Positions 16,001-25,200 of a DNA stretch of 54,978 nt are shown piece by piece. Below the pieces are notes generated by a model. It saw nothing but the letters and a program-made list of their open reading frames with translations. It had not been told where the DNA came from and did no database searches. Within the stretch, counting starts at the first letter, position 1, and every line of letters starts with the position of its first letter. A program made the translations under genes and the position numbers. The stretch comes from a virus, in IMG/VR virus record IMGVR_UViG_3300023242_000561, positions 1-54,978 of that record; one strand, written 5' to 3'.

Positions 16001-18337
16001 TTCATCAGCGTTCTTAATATTCTGACTGATAATCGCAAATATGTTTTTAATTTCTTTTTCTTCTTCTCTAATGTTTTTGTCTAACTGTTCTTGACGATTG
16101 ATAGCATCTTCATCACCTTCAACATCATTAGGAAAAAAATTATCAAAATCTTCATCAGATTCTTCTGAAGCGTTAGGAGAACCAATAGGAGAAGCTTCAT
16201 CAGGTTTTACTATTTTTGTATTAGTTATAACACCTACTTTCTTATTCTTCTGTGCTGCTTTCTGTGCTTCCTCTTCTTGCTTTACCTTCTCAACTTTATT
16301 AAGAACTTTATCAATGTCTTTTATTATTGCTTCTTTATATACCTCATGTATATTAGAATTACGAACTTTATTCTTTACACTTTTAGCAGCCTTCTCTACA
16401 CTTTCCGTATCTTTGTCTTTACGAATAGTATCAAAATCACCTATAATATCAGCAAAAGTTTGTTGAGTTTCCTTACTTTTAAGATTGTCAATTACTTCTT
16501 GATGTTGTTGTATTGACTTATTAACTGAAGCTCTTTTATTCTTGATTTGTCTTCTTTTAGCATATTGTTCAGAAGATATAACTCCTATTAGATAGGCTTC
16601 TACGGTTTGTCTAGTACCTGCATTTTCAGTACGTTCTAATCTAGCACTAAGTCCTTCAATGTAAGCATCTAGATTTCCTGAATCTTCAAGAACTCTATCA
16701 ATGTCTGATAGATTAATATCTTTTAATATCTCAAATGCAGTACTCTCTTCTTTAATTCCTGAAAGGTCTAAAACATTACTCTTTATATCAGTTAATGTTT
16801 CACTAAGCTCTTTATTTAAATCATTCTTATGTTCATTTAAAGATTCAATTACAGCAGTAAATCTAGTTATATCAGAAGCTACTGCTCCGTATTTAAGATT
16901 GTCTTCATATTGTCTAGCATAATTAGAAAGTTTCTGACTAGCCTTTGCAGCTTTTAGTCTAGAAGCTTGAGGTAACTTCTCATCAGCAGCTACTTTATCA
17001 TAAGCTTCTTGTAAGAAAGGTAGAGTACCATCATCAAAAGAATTAATTGCTTGAGAAGCTAATAGCCTATTCTCATACAAAGCTATCTTATTTTTATCAC
17101 CTGATTGTGTAGCTTTCTCTAAGTTTTCTATATCAGCTACATGATCAAATAAAGCTTCTGAAAATTCTTTAGGACTAATAGCATTACTATCATAAATAGA
17201 CTCTATGGCAGTTTGTATTTTATTGTATTCTTCGTTTCTCTTTTTACCACCTATAACATATCTAAGACCTTTACTTATTCCTGTTTGTAAACCACCACCT
17301 AAAGCACCTGATACACCTACAGCAAGACCTTCTTTAGTAAATATAGAACCTATAGCACTACCTCCTAAACTATTTTCTTGTTGACCTATTTTACTTTTAC
17401 CTAAAGCTATTCCATAAGAAGACGAATATAAATTAACTTCTTCTTCAAAAAACTCTTGCCCCATTTCAAAAGGAACAGATAAAGCACCCTGACGTACTAG
17501 ATTCTTTCTAGCTTGTACGGTAGCTACTTTAGCAGCTACACCTAATGTAGTTAGTCTTTTAACTTCTCTAGCGTAAGCACTACGTAATCCAGAACTACCC
17601 GTCTTAAGTAATGCACCAGCTGAAGTCAAGTTAAGTAATATATTAGCACGGTTTTTAGCAATTACTCCTGATGCTGCTTCAGCAGCATAAGCTCTAGCAG
17701 TATCCTTATCTAATCCTTCTTCTGCATATAAGTCCATCATTTGATCATAAACTTGAGATGCTTCAGAAGCTCCTTCTGCTTGATTAAGCGTAATAGCATT
17801 TAATCCAACACCTAATATAGTAGCCATAATACCTGATATACCTGAGGAAGCTATAGCTGTACCAATAATAAAACCACTTACCGCACCAGCACCTACGAAA
17901 CCTATAGCTGATTCACCTATATTAGCTACAGTTTTAGACCAGAACTTAGGATCAGCAGGATCCCATACTTCATTAGGATTCTTATTATATATAGGATAAT
18001 CTTCTCTAATATCTTGTTTTATTTCTTGAGCTTTCCTAGCTATAGGATTACCTACTTCATCATCTTGATTAATATAGTCCTCAAAGTCAGCCATGTTTGA
18101 GAGATATTCAACAACAGATATAGCCCCATTGATACTCATCTGAGCACCTACGTTCATAGTAGTATCCCAAAAACCTTGATTACGAGATTGGTGACTATAT
18201 ATATCACCTTCACTAGGAAGCCAATTCCCAGCATATCTAGCATCTATGTTTTCACCTATATACGCACTACCACTCTTAAACAGTGGGTTTACTGCATGTT
18301 GAGAAGCTCTAACTTCACTTAGAGGTTTTTTAATCAT
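7088..18337 (-). CDS. giant virion RNA polymerase, crAss type (3749 aa)
   Basis: The catalytic double-psi barrel signature is visible: RVPTSAH (2700-2706), then IAGFLP, then GSDFDVDKLF with the metal-binding DxDxD at 2737-2741. This parallels the R-P-T-x-H...NADFDGD pattern of cellular RNA polymerase beta-prime. Crass-like virion polymerases (for example that of Cellulophaga phage phi14:2) carry such a DxDxD loop and are injected for early transcription. N-terminal residues 145-183 are hydrophobic and Gly/Ala-rich, suggesting a membrane-interacting ejection segment. A Lys/Pro-rich repeated linker sits near 846-893. Near the C-terminus, LEEIIHS (H3483) and AEFVAH (E3568) resemble a zincin metallopeptidase with the first His replaced by Glu. 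The length far exceeds a minimal polymerase, so several virion domains are fused. Start at 18337 follows a 20-nt gap. Confidence 0.9.
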   Translation of the reverse strand: MIKKPLSEVRASQHAVNPLFKSGSAYIGENIDARYAGNWLPSEGDIYSHQSRNQGFWDTTMNVGAQMSINGAISVVEYLSNMADFEDYINQDDEVGNPIARKAQEIKQDIREDYPIYNKNPNEVWDPADPKFWSKTVANIGESAIGFVGAGAVSGFIIGTAIASSGISGIMATILGVGLNAITLNQAEGASEASQVYDQMMDLYAEEGLDKDTARAYAAEAASGVIAKNRANILLNLTSAGALLKTGSSGLRSAYAREVKRLTTLGVAAKVATVQARKNLVRQGALSVPFEMGQEFFEEEVNLYSSSYGIALGKSKIGQQENSLGGSAIGSIFTKEGLAVGVSGALGGGLQTGISKGLRYVIGGKKRNEEYNKIQTAIESIYDSNAISPKEFSEALFDHVADIENLEKATQSGDKNKIALYENRLLASQAINSFDDGTLPFLQEAYDKVAADEKLPQASRLKAAKASQKLSNYARQYEDNLKYGAVASDITRFTAVIESLNEHKNDLNKELSETLTDIKSNVLDLSGIKEESTAFEILKDINLSDIDRVLEDSGNLDAYIEGLSARLERTENAGTRQTVEAYLIGVISSEQYAKRRQIKNKRASVNKSIQQHQEVIDNLKSKETQQTFADIIGDFDTIRKDKDTESVEKAAKSVKNKVRNSNIHEVYKEAIIKDIDKVLNKVEKVKQEEEAQKAAQKNKKVGVITNTKIVKPDEASPIGSPNASEESDEDFDNFFPNDVEGDEDAINRQEQLDKNIREEEKEIKNIFAIISQNIKNADEDTINTLEAFAKTAERNAEAVLMAKEQGIVNNEADEEFIKAVEQLRSEGKQLATEEDFDRLLTLTSSPKEKTDKPTPPSKPKRKTDKPTPPSKPKRKTRRKTRRKTDKPTPPSKTQDIKLEVTITGNTIPKGTDGNSKPINNKENISEESEVGSEGRRSYAVNSIIPVSSLNTAKDGTLNDPSLAETVFALKYGDTVELQRETKSDGSIQIIVWTRDRRKIGTVKNGTLLKNIEEHYGKEIREQFASLMSLMPNNNDRLIVPVLGFTKGWIAVKEDRKFFPDVPEGNVLSAIAFLNPNIEFAVKTHQGFKNNRGEVIETIAKVDSIAVGSTVVLLPTPAGIRPVPIETMTLKAEYANTVSNGMEMFFKLGDPNTSPEDKNSINNILNAAADLDAVSEVSNLTSQIEKFEKFLKYFVHVDKFQNESEFAALAKVSNRDVFFSLTQEEGRPVINIGYKSPAGNQIIQLRNIGDFNSRKGFLNSLLQKTNINIVKENFEGYGNTVIISKNEDGTYEVSKDLGADGRPIDSYKSFVLNNTKTNVIEQRSPSGNFFHYTRAERLLLNFEGAVPPASMTNVARAVPVPNSVEGENQDISDEVYNKYVDSGEIDDSFLLSIINKNIKGQTLTSREQSIASNKAERINELSIELYNEQTTSKDPTGDLLNKMFGLEGNASDESFDDLLGEDLEDDDSTFNTIEDPYEERASLIKAAGLLDFIDNRSLQDVVNQGIFFIVNRATRGDNDLTSLLNTYFRKLTQLRKTLPLGSYQEEVLSKILLNSFDVSILIKRQLEAQQLISRRDQDFDETESEEFDINELDGYTVSNYYDQDGSIDQRATMSTRLKHLLFYVPAGKGAFGLRSFVQADVLLNDLMDLTADKVENYDELIRLIADKASSEKKTHLRAFLKHIDQYPTPDKPRLQIELANFFNKTKSNLISVIENARSQVLRSDQFGLTRQIVEIWNSNILLNGTGIIKDGLIVGDVNSENYKNMKKKFMDSFNAMSNQTEYTPQQIKTLLGYIGINISDSTAFQISQNGITISKKSILNPKLVFTASQFGLKEVYDKLQNNNPEFLDSSIVEKIAFMESENSNNYYTLSVRNGRGSLQHTIEHHKFYSRMMKDLMNEVGIEDKLRKSLFSGYFYEEGVSPVYQNWLLKLASKEYLDEKGIRVRAIDQAIMRDNFEIVPFDSSKFDETGKYGLGVGQQDKKSIEKTKLMLFSKQKANGRVARFLFPIVGKIRALVVTAPTYDVGLNVIYADNPDNTQVSLSAGGRRLMFEAAMGEINRILGIQNAKDKNLIPDQYKKANKFYKFTGLNHSKYGGNTDEIWNDDLTLKSLDEQVSEDGKTVRNLIADKIQEEVNNLINDKIKQFKELGITKANLAKGVSEKTNFNEFVAQYVVNDILFQINMQSTFLGDPASYSKGGDSVSSIDKSADNFFKRLTSLSTPSKSNVVPDNDYDFELLALNDDPRPSQIQYQYDALLSKEEADQYRNIESADAQEMTTVREHFRTLYYDGQIPTRMWEAIDRVYTDAITRGDHYYMDELFSVLRAEGTENENYLELFLEKSSPIKPVYSGFSITDQGFEVKEYIKSSSYMLNPELTADFEIDKLRIKMEKREAESFKKLGRVRSVRAAYKTAIKSSAVKVFEGWSDGKFVDGEFGDAYVLPRKYLGIQQDNPSKKTQKTKIAAQEKVQIFQGMPNTPEVNKMKEDFMKGILEFSLQGLDRFKNDIMVPNSESIDVRKLRKQLLKQARDGRLTSAEEEALNVIDDDINGEVFEVDLALHPRADIYESVIVGMIRNNVIKQETFGSQLILVSEQGFIGNNEKSSGKSRIIFTDKFDRTTGLKPMRFVNNDGSEIPADQFSAEKARNGEYKVAPGQVLVPKDFSMPNIDTGESTKIDMSEYTVMKDGRMMLDLSRIDQSVLEAFGFRVPTSAHSSMTYVEIAGFLPNSNMVIASRDLVAQMGSDFDVDKLFLYHRYMYEHNGRLKAVSDSTVVFEELFQKSGTNVLGETQQDKGNNLYKDYQNMLSRNKMLDIRRNLMLSKEGFLESIRPTSTRELPKYRDEILKRRREGQRDSWLINPDILFDRFLDGSDASQAIGVYAVNLTFSALLEDSNIKLTRNNFSLGNVKAKSLASRRSSKKEVPKKSVLIALLNAAVDNENDPLLGALNLSYDNSGEASLLAHMGFYLDDIKNFFNQPVVLAYNRNLKELQLQNSSLDSSKIKSLALAKTIKDRNIGNLRNSEGKFVFNPIDDKSFNNLEASDSEIMKRLSYLIEVSEELRKVQSVLQTYSDTSGIGTDLFAAVAKAEAMENVKDTKHLQNLQDLFNGEQPNIQGSVARVTLEEGVGMFKSIYPYRSTLFVTVKTMLKKYLQDLPNKGSAEKQMWNAFRAYIYGSNDNPIFEGEDVDSLRSRLFNKSGLFKDVSAALEKYPDNLFLNMLSRSNLKNGGSVMIYPNDKSNLVDSDRISISFVALYTNPDTKELAKDLIKAYVLNPLSYTKSYARFIPPQLFRELGMYEYLRGINFNTSIDSESDFVKNFVGLFAFHNSQYLPNFEDEVTKSLDSRSKFVKRELENGVVKIGFLDDKGNYTFYNPRNDKFYSTYSSTALPTEMRSQLELTKGLLMPEPTYNLDLNKDASVSALLSKIEMGSKNEGFKELARFIKGYINTNKTKVEFTNQYSSNYNSKEGKIYINVNQLNNEDSFDKKVLEEIIHSITVEALNNPTTKEARELVNKIDSLMNKIKDHINNDKTGGPTSKRAYEKYLMEYEQAKQARKKGDTRPIRIENSRYFHALDNRAEFVAHMFTNENFRSFTKTISLQGNTFLGSFFQDVLDFLASIAKKLGVDLSQNTALAKGFRLAVEALQEGRVLENTYTEAQEVKALNDINTLNAHDFVETFKSISYMHNDVKKNLRLTSVKNDNVFIAFDSQTEQEIEISFEDRKNIVGITYRSLEGDVNYNIEDTQSDDLLLQGKFNEKICN
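15661..15800 (-). repeat. in-frame tandem repeat encoding Lys/Pro linker
   Basis: Three copies of a unit containing ACTAGGTGGAGTAGGTTTGT lie in the polymerase gene, with extra short TTTTCCTTCTAG units between. They encode KPTPPSKPKRKTD-type repeats plus RRKTRRKT (residues about 846-893). The segment is strongly basic and unstructured, a likely hinge or nucleic-acid-binding linker between the N-terminal virion part and the polymerase. Tandem DNA repeats make its length prone to change. Confidence 0.85.
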
Positions 18338-18357
18338 GTTACTATGTATTTAAACTA

Positions 18358-20562
18358 TTACTGAGGTAAAGTTAACCCCATATAAACACTAACTTTATCA
18401 CCTTCACTACCTACTTCTTGAAGGCTTTTTCTTATTACGGTTTCTTTATTACGTTCTACACCTGTAAGATTAGGTAAAAGTTCTTTGAAATAAACTTTTT
18501 TATCTGACCCTATTTTAGGAGATACTTTAACTTTAGTTTCTGTAAGTGAGTTTGAACTTATATCAGCTAAAGGTACAGTTATTTCTAAATATATATCATC
18601 TTCATTCTCGTTTGTAGCATTAGAAATGAGTTCTTGATAAGATGTTGCAAAAGACCTAGTTAGTCTCGCAGAAGAATTATCTAAGATACCTTCAGGTCTT
18701 CCTATAAGATAATCTTTACCATTGAAATTAAATACTTCAGGATAGTAAGCGAAATCTTCTGCTATATTGGTATAGAAGTTTTGAGGAGATTGAGTTCTAG
18801 AATAACGGACATTGGTAAGATCGGCTGTCATTGATTTTCTTAACTTTTCTTTATCATCAGCATTCATAACTTCATCACTACCTGAGTTCATCTCATATAC
18901 ACTTCTACTAGTTAGATTAACTACAGTATTTTCTTCATGGTCATTCTTCTTAGCAGTAGGAACAATCTGTCCGTTATCTAATACATTAAGAACTAATATA
19001 TTACCTTTTCCATCTTTAGATACTGTACCATAATCAATAAACAAAGCTTTATTATCGTTACTATTACGTTTCATAATATCTTTACGATAATTAAGATGTT
19101 TTTTCATTGCTGAAACGAAATTAGCATCAGATTCTTCAGTAAAATCAGTAGTATGTTTAGTATAAGCTCTTCTTACAGACTTATCAGTAGTAATTGCTAA
19201 ATCCATAAACTGTTTAGTAGTAGGGTCTTCCATCATACTACTCATTGTTATCTCTTCACCACTACCGAATAGTAATCCTGTAATTACATTAAAAGCTCCT
19301 GCTACAACTTTATTAAAATCATCATCATACTCAGCTTCTTCAAATTCTTTAACACCCTCATCATACAACTTTGCAGGATTACGCTTATCTATAATCTTAG
19401 CAAGCTCTTGTACTTGTTTTTTTAATAGTATATCAGGTACTTTTTGTCCAGCAAGATCAGCTTCATATAAGTTTATTAAACTATTAGGAGTATCTGTACC
19501 ACTACCTGAACCAGTCATATACGGACTAAATGTAGAACTCTTATTTAGTTCTTCTGTTACTTTAAAAGCTGTTCTTTCTGAAGCAGCATTTATCAAAGGT
19601 GTTACTGCATAGTTCTTGTACAGTTCTTTCAAATATGTATCTTCAAGATTCTTCCTAACTCTAGGATTTTCAACTTGATCAATTTTAGACAACTCTTGTG
19701 CTATTATTTGAGCATCTTGATTACTTACGTTATATTCACTAACAAGTTGTTGGAAAGGACTATCCATACCTCTTTGAGAAGCATCAAACTTTAGTAGAGT
19801 AAGTTCACTATCAATAGCTTTACGTACATCAGGATTGTTTTCCATAAACGCACTATAAACTCTAGTAGCTTCTTCTCTACTAATATATTTAGTACTGGTG
19901 ATGTCTTGAGACTCTACTCCAATATATTGTTTAAATCCAGCAGCAATTTGTTCTTCAGTAACTCCAGGTATGCTCTTTAAACCTATAAATAAATTTTCAG
20001 TAGTTGTCTTACCGTTTACATTAAAACCTACTCCTAATTTATTAAGTTGATCTTGCCAATCTATAGTGAAAGGTACAAAATTACTAGTGTAACCTTTGAA
20101 GCTACCATCTGGAGCTTTACCACCAAGAGGTTCGTTAGATTGAGCTACCATATCGTTATAGCCAATGGCCTTACGTTTATCTTGCTCATTAACATTAGAT
20201 TCCATAATAGACTTAACTACCATGTTTCTATCATCAGTTTGCTTTTTAACTCCACCAATAAGAGTTCTAGGGTCATTATAATCTTTAGAAAACTTTCTAG
20301 CTTTATCTCTTACTTGTATATGACCATAAGGACTATTAGCTTCTTCATCAGTTATCTCATATTGATGCATGGCCTTTTGGTAGGCATCATTATCAAAATG
20401 TTCAATTTTACTTTTGAAGTTTTCAAACAAGTCAAAAACCTGATCAGTTTTAGCTTGTTCTTGAGAAAAAATAGCCAAAGGGTCTTTGTTACTAACAAGA
20501 CCTTGATTATCTGCATATGTAGTATTAGGTCTAAACTTAGAACTGGATTGCCTTATAGCCAT
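18358..20562 (-). CDS. probable virion cargo/structural protein (734 aa)
   Basis: The 734-aa product begins MAIRQSSSKFRPNTTYADNQ. It is rich in charged and amide residues, has no membrane segment and no recognisable enzyme motif. It looks mostly helical in the N-terminal 450 residues and more beta-rich after that. It lies 7 nt downstream of the 557-aa gene and 20 nt upstream of the RNA polymerase gene, inside the block that in crAss-like phages encodes proteins stored in the head and ejected. I infer a cargo or tail-interior role from position. Nothing in the sequence shows it directly. Confidence 0.75.
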   Translation of the reverse strand: MAIRQSSSKFRPNTTYADNQGLVSNKDPLAIFSQEQAKTDQVFDLFENFKSKIEHFDNDAYQKAMHQYEITDEEANSPYGHIQVRDKARKFSKDYNDPRTLIGGVKKQTDDRNMVVKSIMESNVNEQDKRKAIGYNDMVAQSNEPLGGKAPDGSFKGYTSNFVPFTIDWQDQLNKLGVGFNVNGKTTTENLFIGLKSIPGVTEEQIAAGFKQYIGVESQDITSTKYISREEATRVYSAFMENNPDVRKAIDSELTLLKFDASQRGMDSPFQQLVSEYNVSNQDAQIIAQELSKIDQVENPRVRKNLEDTYLKELYKNYAVTPLINAASERTAFKVTEELNKSSTFSPYMTGSGSGTDTPNSLINLYEADLAGQKVPDILLKKQVQELAKIIDKRNPAKLYDEGVKEFEEAEYDDDFNKVVAGAFNVITGLLFGSGEEITMSSMMEDPTTKQFMDLAITTDKSVRRAYTKHTTDFTEESDANFVSAMKKHLNYRKDIMKRNSNDNKALFIDYGTVSKDGKGNILVLNVLDNGQIVPTAKKNDHEENTVVNLTSRSVYEMNSGSDEVMNADDKEKLRKSMTADLTNVRYSRTQSPQNFYTNIAEDFAYYPEVFNFNGKDYLIGRPEGILDNSSARLTRSFATSYQELISNATNENEDDIYLEITVPLADISSNSLTETKVKVSPKIGSDKKVYFKELLPNLTGVERNKETVIRKSLQEVGSEGDKVSVYMGLTLPQ

Positions 20563-20568
20563 ATATTT

Positions 20569-22242
20569 TTATTGATTTAGCTTATTTAATCTTTTTACTA
20601 TTTCTTTCTTGGTCATACCCATTCTTCTCAATTGAGAAGGAGATAAATCTAACATTCTTTCTAATTCTGCTTGCTGAACTCTAGGGTCAGAAGAACCTAA
20701 GAGAGCAGAATTGTTTGTAGCGTTCTGTTGTTGCTCATTATATCTTTGAGTACCAACAGTAATATCAGTCATCATTCCAGCAATATCATCATTCTGAGCC
20801 ATTACTGATTCATCTAGAAACATTTGTTCATTTCTACGATTCATCTCATTAATCTGAGTATTCATCTGATCAGCTCTAGCTTCTTGTCCAGCATTAAAAG
20901 TTAGATTTCTACCAACAACTTGATTCTTTGCATCAAAACCTTGATTAGCTAAAGCTATCTTACTAGCGTTAGCACCTATTGAAGAACTAGAGTTTTCATC
21001 TATTGAGTTGTTAGTATTTACTATATCTTGTTCAATACTCGCAACACCTAAATTATTATCTATAGTATTAGCATCAACATTTGATAAAGGTTGTGCTATC
21101 TTAGGATTTTGCATTCTTCTTCTTAATAGAGAGTTACTTATAATATCCGCATTAGATAATCCTAAGTCTAAGACTTGTCCAAAAGCATTACCTAAAGGAT
21201 CACCAGCATCATAAGGACTAGAGTTATTAAGAGGAATATCAGCAGAAGGTTTAGCCAAAGTATCTGGCCTTGATGGTAATTCCATAGGACTAGCTTGACG
21301 AGTACCTAAAGGTTGTATAGTACTATTACCATTATTTCTTTCATTCAAATATATCTGAGGATCACTAGTCATATTAAACAAAGGATCAGTATCTAGATTT
21401 AAACTAGGGTCAGATTCTAAAGTTTTCATAAACTGTTCTAATGAATTAGCATCTGAAGTGTCCATAAACCCTTCATCATCTTTTGAAGGAAACATATATT
21501 CACTTGTCGTTTCCATGTCAAATGGAAATGGAGTGTTAGGTTTTCCAGACAACGCTAATTGAGAAAACATATCGTTATTACCTAAATTAAACTTTCTTCT
21601 TTTCCTCATCATACTCTCTGCTTTATTTCCTTGAATGTCATATAACTTCATATGCTCTTCATCATAATGTTGAGCATTGAGTGAGTTTGTTATCTTACTA
21701 GGATAGTCTTCAATATGTTCTTCAGAACGATGTCTTTGTTCATGTTTTGCTATCTTTTCACTAGCCATAGCGAAAGTGTCTTCAGGTTTTAAACCGAATT
21801 TAGAATCAAACATAGAAGCTTCATCACCTAAAGGCATTTGATCTTCATTACTCATTATAAATTGATCTCTATATATAGTCTCTCCTGATTCAACTTCACC
21901 AGAACCAATAGGTATTCCAGACATACCTTCATCACCATATCCTTCATGAGTCTGGTTATTAGCGCCTTTATATCTTTTTAAATCTCTACCTATTATTTCA
22001 GAAACATCACCTTCTTGTAGAGGTGTACCATACCTACTTATTTCACCACCGAGTCTAAACATTCTACTATTAGTAACACCTTCAAACTCATAATTCTCAT
22101 TAAGATATTGTTGATGTGCCTTAGTCTTAGCTTGACTTATTAGTTGTTCAGGACTAGGACTATTATCTTCTTGCAACATATTAATAAGTGCAGGGATGCC
22201 CATCTGCATTCCAGCTAGTAATAATTGAGGAGGTATTGGCAT
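20569..22242 (-). CDS. probable virion cargo protein, Asn/Gln-rich (557 aa)
   Basis: The N-terminus MPIPPQLLLAGMQMGIPALI is hydrophobic. It is followed by a long polar, low-complexity middle rich in Ser, Asn, Gly and Pro. The C-terminal ~150 residues are Gln/Asn/Met-rich and helical (QMNTQINEMNRRNEQMF), ending with a short basic helical tail (RRMGMTKKEIVKRLNKLNQ). This pattern is common in internal virion proteins that unfold to pass the tail. The gene lies between the muzzle gene (6 nt away) and the 734-aa gene. By position it matches the cargo genes that follow the muzzle gene in crAss-like phages. No enzyme motif is seen. Confidence 0.75.
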   Translation of the reverse strand: MPIPPQLLLAGMQMGIPALINMLQEDNSPSPEQLISQAKTKAHQQYLNENYEFEGVTNSRMFRLGGEISRYGTPLQEGDVSEIIGRDLKRYKGANNQTHEGYGDEGMSGIPIGSGEVESGETIYRDQFIMSNEDQMPLGDEASMFDSKFGLKPEDTFAMASEKIAKHEQRHRSEEHIEDYPSKITNSLNAQHYDEEHMKLYDIQGNKAESMMRKRRKFNLGNNDMFSQLALSGKPNTPFPFDMETTSEYMFPSKDDEGFMDTSDANSLEQFMKTLESDPSLNLDTDPLFNMTSDPQIYLNERNNGNSTIQPLGTRQASPMELPSRPDTLAKPSADIPLNNSSPYDAGDPLGNAFGQVLDLGLSNADIISNSLLRRRMQNPKIAQPLSNVDANTIDNNLGVASIEQDIVNTNNSIDENSSSSIGANASKIALANQGFDAKNQVVGRNLTFNAGQEARADQMNTQINEMNRRNEQMFLDESVMAQNDDIAGMMTDITVGTQRYNEQQQNATNNSALLGSSDPRVQQAELERMLDLSPSQLRRMGMTKKEIVKRLNKLNQ

Positions 22243-22248
22243 ATTATC

Positions 22249-25200
22249 TTACTTTGTTACTTGTAGTTTAACACTTACTTCAGAAATAGATAAATTTTTG
22301 TTTGCTTTCCAGACTAGTCGCAACACTATAAAATTACCAATAAATCGCTTTTTATCAAAGTCTGTCAGGAAATTATCTAGGTCATTTACGTTTATGTTAA
22401 ATCCTGTTTCAATGTTGATAGAAAAGTTTCTATTGGCTATAATATCTCTTATCCCATTAAGATACCAATAATCTTTTCTTTTTCTAAGATTAGCATCAAT
22501 ACCTTCAATAGTTTCTTTTATTATCACATCAACTATACCTGTGTGTTGAGTTCTATTTCTTACAGAAAACTTATCTATAGATACCTCATGATTACCTTCT
22601 ACATAAGCATCAAACATGAAAGCTTTAAAGAAACCTTCAGTACCCTGAGTTAACTTAAAAGGTATATCTAAAACACATTCCTGATCAACAGTATCAATGT
22701 AGTTACCTGTATATCCTGTATTAAGTAGATATATAGTATTTTCTTTTATTCCGTATAATTGACGATCTGTAGCAAAGAGGTAATCGGTATTGTAAGAGTG
22801 AAAAGACATCCATTCTTGTCTGTCAAGGGAATATGATAATGTGAACTTAATTTGATCACCACCTGAAAGTAATATTCGATTATACTTTTCATCATATGCT
22901 ACAGTAACACCATCACCATTAAATACAGAACCTTCAGTATTAGTAAAGTATTTCGCAAAGAAGAATCTAAATCCATCATTACTAATTTCTTTTAAAGTAT
23001 CAGCATATAGAAACACTTTACCTAAATTAGTATCAATAAATATATAACCACCTTTGAAAGACCAACAATACATACGGTTAGTAAGTCCTGCATAATTAAC
23101 AGGTATAGGTTCAGCAGGATCATATTGTAATATATCTCCAACACCTATCGTTACTAAAGTAGAACTAGCATCTAACCTACCAACACCTCTAGTTACAGAA
23201 AGTCCTCTCTCCTGATGTATAATTAATTCATCTCCTTTAGAAGAAAAGTTAGTAACAGCACCCCAATCTCTACGTTTTAATTCTGTGTAAGCTCCAGGAT
23301 TAAATGATTTCCATGATATTCTTTGCGCTTCTTGTTGATTTGAATTAGAACGAATAACTCTAAAAGGAAACTCATTTACAAAATCTATATTAGGTTTAGC
23401 TACAGTTATTACTTCTAACTCATTAAGTTTAGAATACTGCACATTATATAAACCTTTACCCCAACCTTCAACACCAACACTAGCGTTAATGTTAGTTACA
23501 TCAGGATTATCACCAGCACTTTTAGGATAAAACTTAGTTTTAACATCTTCTCCTTCATAGTTTAACATACTTATATCAGTATCATAGACTAAATTAGACA
23601 TCAATGTTCTAACATGTCTTGTATACTCTAAAGGTTCTGTATACTCAGCATCAACAAGCATCTGATCTAAATTACAACCTATCGCTAAGTGACTATTTAT
23701 TGTTATGAAGTTATCACCATCATAATTAATAACATTGTCGTTTACTTTAAATAAAGGTAAGCTTATTAGTTTTTGATTAAAAAAACTAGTATAAACATTT
23801 GTCTTAATTGCTCTTATAGTATATAATCCTGAACCATAACTTGCCATTGGGAAATAAGGTTGTACCCCGTTTTTATATTGGTAATTAATATTTATACCTG
23901 AACCTGAACCCCAATAGTATCTTCCAAAAGGACTAACTAACAACAAGAACTCTTCTGAAAATCTACCTGTGAGTCTAATTGGTAGATTCTTATTTTGCAT
24001 AGAGTAATCATTAGGAAAATCATAATCTTCATCTTTTTGTACATTAGGATTAGAATTAATCGTAAGGAACCTACCTGTGTACCTTATACTATCTAAGAAC
24101 ATCGGTATGAACTTAGTTAATACTATAGGTAAATTACGATGCATAGTACCTAACATGCTATTTCCAAAATTCTTAGTATATATTAAAGAACCTGACTCAT
24201 TAACATTATCAACAACTCTACGTATTATATTAGCGTTAGATTCTAGAAAAGAACCTGTTCTTTTTTGTTCATCGTATGTTAAGTTAATACCATTTCTCTG
24301 ATATGTATATTCTAATTGAACGTGTGTGATATTGTTTATTTCAGAAGGTTTGTTTCTAAGTAGACTACTCGTTTTACATTGTAGAAAGTTATGATTCAAT
24401 GGTTGGTAATAAGTATCTCCTGAATTTGTAACTCCAGCAGTACCCCAATTACCACCTGCTGAAAAAACCGTTAGTAGACCTATGCTATGTAATGTAGTTT
24501 CTGTCATGGCTCTAACATGATCAGTACCAAACACAGTAGCATTTGTATAATCTCTTTTAGCGTAACAAATTCGATAACCTATTATCTTACTATCTAATCC
24601 AAACTGAACTAGCTTTTGTTCAAAGTTTTCAATACTTAAAGAAATCTTAGGTAGTTTCTCAGCAGGATTTTTAAGTCTAATACCCCCTAGAAGTTGAGCA
24701 AGACTAGGCATTACATGATGTCTAACATTACCTGAAAGACCCATACCATTAGGATAGATTTCGTCTTTGTTTTCCCAATAACCTAATTTACCTTTTAGAC
24801 CATTACTATCACTTTGAGTTATAGTAGAAGTGTCTCTAGTATGAAATATCTGTAGATAATTTTCTTCATTTAAATTATTTGCTATTTCTAAATCTAATTC
24901 AAAAGTACTAGGATTGTAACTACTAGGATTATTTCTCAAATCAATTATCCTGTCTTTTACATTAAATGTACTTAGAACATCTCCTGTATCATCACTGTTT
25001 CTTGTTATTATTTCAAAATCATAAGCTTGCCTACCGGGAATATGATAACCTCTAGTATAACTACCGTCAGTCTTTAATCCCTGAAGGTATAAGGCATAAA
25101 CCTCACTAGGAGCTAATGTTTTTTCAAAACTAATTTTATTAGTACCTTCTATAGTCTTGTATGAAGCACTATCTTCAGATGTGAATAGAATTTCTATATC

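Noticed and set aside
15681-16025. Open + strand frame opposite the Lys/Pro linker
   Set aside because: It is the complement of the tandem repeats and gives Leu/Gly/Val repeats; a clear shadow of the polymerase gene.
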